A DNA stretch of 64,000 bases from Magnetovibrio sp. (GTDB lineage: Bacteria; Pseudomonadota; Alphaproteobacteria; Rhodospirillales; Casp-alpha2). Each line of letters begins with the position of its first letter. Position 1 is the stretch's first letter. A program made the translations under genes and the position numbers. The notes under the pieces are model-generated. The model ran no database searches. It was given only the letters and a program-made list of their open reading frames with translations, and was not told the origin of the DNA. Location of the stretch: the NCBI GenBank assembly GCA_002722175.1, contig PBKU01000001.1:1-64000 (forward strand), written 5' to 3'. Below are positions 62,453 through 64,000 of this stretch, piece after piece.

Positions 62453-63740
62453 AGCAAGTGATTTGACCGAAAGAAACAATCAAGGAACTTTTATTCATCT
62501 ATTCCTTTTTTTGTTTGTATTTCTAATCGGTATATTCTTTATATGGGCTTACTATGGCCGCCTCGATGTCGTTTCTATTGCATATGGCGAAATAATTCCC
62601 TCAACAAAAATTAAAAGTGTTCAGCACTTGGAGGGGGGTATTATACGAAAAATATTAATTAAGGAAGGTGAACGTGTAAACTCCGGGCAACCACTCGTGA
62701 CTCTTGAACCACTCCGTTCCGGAACAGATGTCACGGAAATACGAATGCGCTTGAACCGACTTGAGTTTGCGCTTGCACGACTGAATGCTGAAAGTCAAAA
62801 CCAGCCGAAACTGGTCCTGCCTAAACATCTTAGTAATGATCACCCCAGGATTGCAAGGCAAACCGCCCAGCTATTCAATTCACGCCGAAAACGTATTAAA
62901 AATGAGCTAACTGCCCAGGAACAACGGATTGAGGAGCAGAAAAAAGCCTTTGAAGAAATTGAAGTTAGAATTTTAAATAATACAAACCGTCTTACCCTTC
63001 TTGACGAACAAGTAAAAATCTCCACCCAGCTGATCAAAGATCAGCTCTCCCATCGGATGCAACATCTTGATCTTTTAAAGGAAGCTGCCGCACTTAGGGG
63101 AAAGATAACCGAAGACCAAAAAGCTGCCCCAAGGGCAAAAGCCTCATGGAAAGCTGCATTGGCTCGACTGGCTGCAACAAGAGAAGGATTTATAGAAGCA
63201 ACCCGCGTTGAACAGGCGGATAAACAGCGCGAACTTGATGAACTCTCAAATAGATTAAAAAAATTTGAAGACAAATTAAGGCGAACCGTACTCCGCTCAC
63301 CAGTAAACGGTTTAGTAAAAAAATTGTATGTTGCAACTATTGGCGGAGTAGTTAAGCCGGGAGGTACTGTAGTCGATATAGTACCTCAGGGTGATAAACT
63401 AATTGTATTAGCGAAGCTTTCGACGCAAGATATCGGATATATCCGTAAAGGCCAATCGGCACTCGTTAAATTAACCTCAAGGGATTCCTCCAAATTTGGT
63501 CACATCAAGGGCAAAGTTGCGCACATCAGCCCAGATAGCGTGGAAACACCAGATGGCATTCCTTATTATGAAGTCCAAATCATTACAGAAAAGACATTTT
63601 TCCAGAGTGGCGCTGTAAAATATACCATGGTTCCAGGAGTGCAGGTATCGTGCTTCATTAGAACGGGCGAACGAACTGTCTTGGAATACCTCCTTGATCC
63701 TTTTTTAAATTCTGCTGATACTGCTTTCCGCGAGAGGTAA
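62439..63740 (+). CDS. HlyD family type I secretion membrane fusion protein
   Basis: The protein has 433 residues: an N-terminal cytosolic tail, one membrane helix (about 20-42), a first lipoyl half (VQHLEGGIIRKILIKEGERVNSGQPL), long coiled coils (115-285), a second lipoyl half (LRSPVNGLVKKLYV) and a C-terminal beta part ending near VSCFIRTGERTVLEYLLDP. It bridges the ABC protein and TolC. It starts within the ABC gene. Unlike the fusion protein at 24657 it carries no nucleotide-binding domain. Confidence 0.93.
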   Translation: MNQSKASDLTERNNQGTFIHLFLFLFVFLIGIFFIWAYYGRLDVVSIAYGEIIPSTKIKSVQHLEGGIIRKILIKEGERVNSGQPLVTLEPLRSGTDVTEIRMRLNRLEFALARLNAESQNQPKLVLPKHLSNDHPRIARQTAQLFNSRRKRIKNELTAQEQRIEEQKKAFEEIEVRILNNTNRLTLLDEQVKISTQLIKDQLSHRMQHLDLLKEAAALRGKITEDQKAAPRAKASWKAALARLAATREGFIEATRVEQADKQRELDELSNRLKKFEDKLRRTVLRSPVNGLVKKLYVATIGGVVKPGGTVVDIVPQGDKLIVLAKLSTQDIGYIRKGQSALVKLTSRDSSKFGHIKGKVAHISPDSVETPDGIPYYEVQIITEKTFFQSGAVKYTMVPGVQVSCFIRTGERTVLEYLLDPFLNSADTAFRER

Positions 63741-64000
63741 AAAACCTTCGAAAGTAATCTGGGAACCCACTTAAACAAATGATTTAAGCCTGTAAAATTT
63801 TTGCTAAATGACGTTATATTGACGCAAAGTTATAAACGCAAAAAAGGGTAAAAAAATACCTTCATTAAATTGTCTACAACATTTCGACTGTCTGTTTTCC
63901 TACGTCTTCGCTTCATTACTAGATTGCAGGCGCACTATTTCCTTTAATACATTAAAATATAAGAATAATTTTTAATTTTGTTGATGCTATAGCCAGCAAA
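63741..64000. other. Non-coding right end of the window
   Basis: This A+T-rich 260-base stretch follows the secretion locus and has no supported coding frame. GGTA and TACC flank a short A run near 63850, too small to call a terminator. Confidence 0.3.

Noticed and set aside
1-64000. CRISPR arrays, insertion sequences, rRNA genes and riboswitches
   Set aside because: No regularly spaced direct repeats, transposase genes, rRNA segments or recognisable aptamer motifs were seen. The only tandem repeats are the RTX coding units.

Overview
The window looks like a chromosomal segment of an uncultured, A+T-rich alphaproteobacterium, probably marine. Markers for this are an EipB/DUF1849 periplasmic protein with its two cysteines, a DUF1491 protein, the rpoH-rluD pair beside a small DUF6476-like membrane protein, type I secretion genes, and many transport and catabolic genes for amino acids and quaternary amines. 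GTG and TTG starts are common. The taxonomic call is inference from gene content; there is no rRNA gene here.

Layout. 1-9.6 kb: envelope and housekeeping genes (a partial aminotransferase, a gamma-glutamyltransferase-like lipoprotein, a BepA-like M48 protease, a PDZ protein, EipB, the wecB-wecC pair for UDP-ManNAcA, a GST and a YbaK-type deacylase). 9.75-10.54 kb: tRNA-Ser(GCT), whose 3' end directly abuts a graveyard of broken accessory genes (DEAD/DEAH helicase piece, HEPN-like gene with stops and a frameshift, and an unidentified C-terminus). 10.5-20 kb: eight minus-strand genes in series: aldehyde ferredoxin oxidoreductase, a 2,2-dialkylglycine-decarboxylase-like aminotransferase, a four-gene polar amino acid ABC importer, a divergent serine-hydroxymethyltransferase paralogue and a carnitine dehydrogenase-thioesterase fusion. 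20.3-24.5 kb: rpoH, rluD, a JAMM protease, a ureidoglycolate-lyase-like protein and a small membrane ORF. 24.6-28.6 kb: an ABC exporter paired with a membrane fusion protein that carries a cyclic-nucleotide-binding domain. 29-36 kb: an orphan PLP enzyme, then an ABC exporter and a complete pqqABCDE set, including the 25-residue PqqA peptide.

36-45.5 kb holds catabolic genes: a dimethylglycine/sarcosine-dehydrogenase-like flavoprotein with a choline/ethanolamine-kinase-like partner, beside the relic of a second flavoprotein gene; then, after a 1 kb gap, an operon of a two-component flavin monooxygenase, RidA, a Rieske oxygenase with a bridging Glu, and DUF1028. 45.6-55.7 kb: msrA, a Sel1-repeat protein, parvulin, DUF1491, an acetolactate-synthase-like TPP enzyme, a CoA-transferase with a thioesterase, and maeB. 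55.8-63.7 kb: a second, complete type I secretion locus (small acidic protein, TolC, FecR-RTX substrate, ABC protein, membrane fusion protein).

How the genes may work together (inference): several loci converge on N-methylated or quaternary amines (carnitine, dimethylglycine, a CntA-like Rieske enzyme, a choline-kinase-like protein). The 10.5-20 kb series looks like an import-and-degrade route for an unusual amino acid, because both of its PLP enzymes have altered active sites. The least conventional assembly is the exporter whose fusion protein could sense a cyclic nucleotide.
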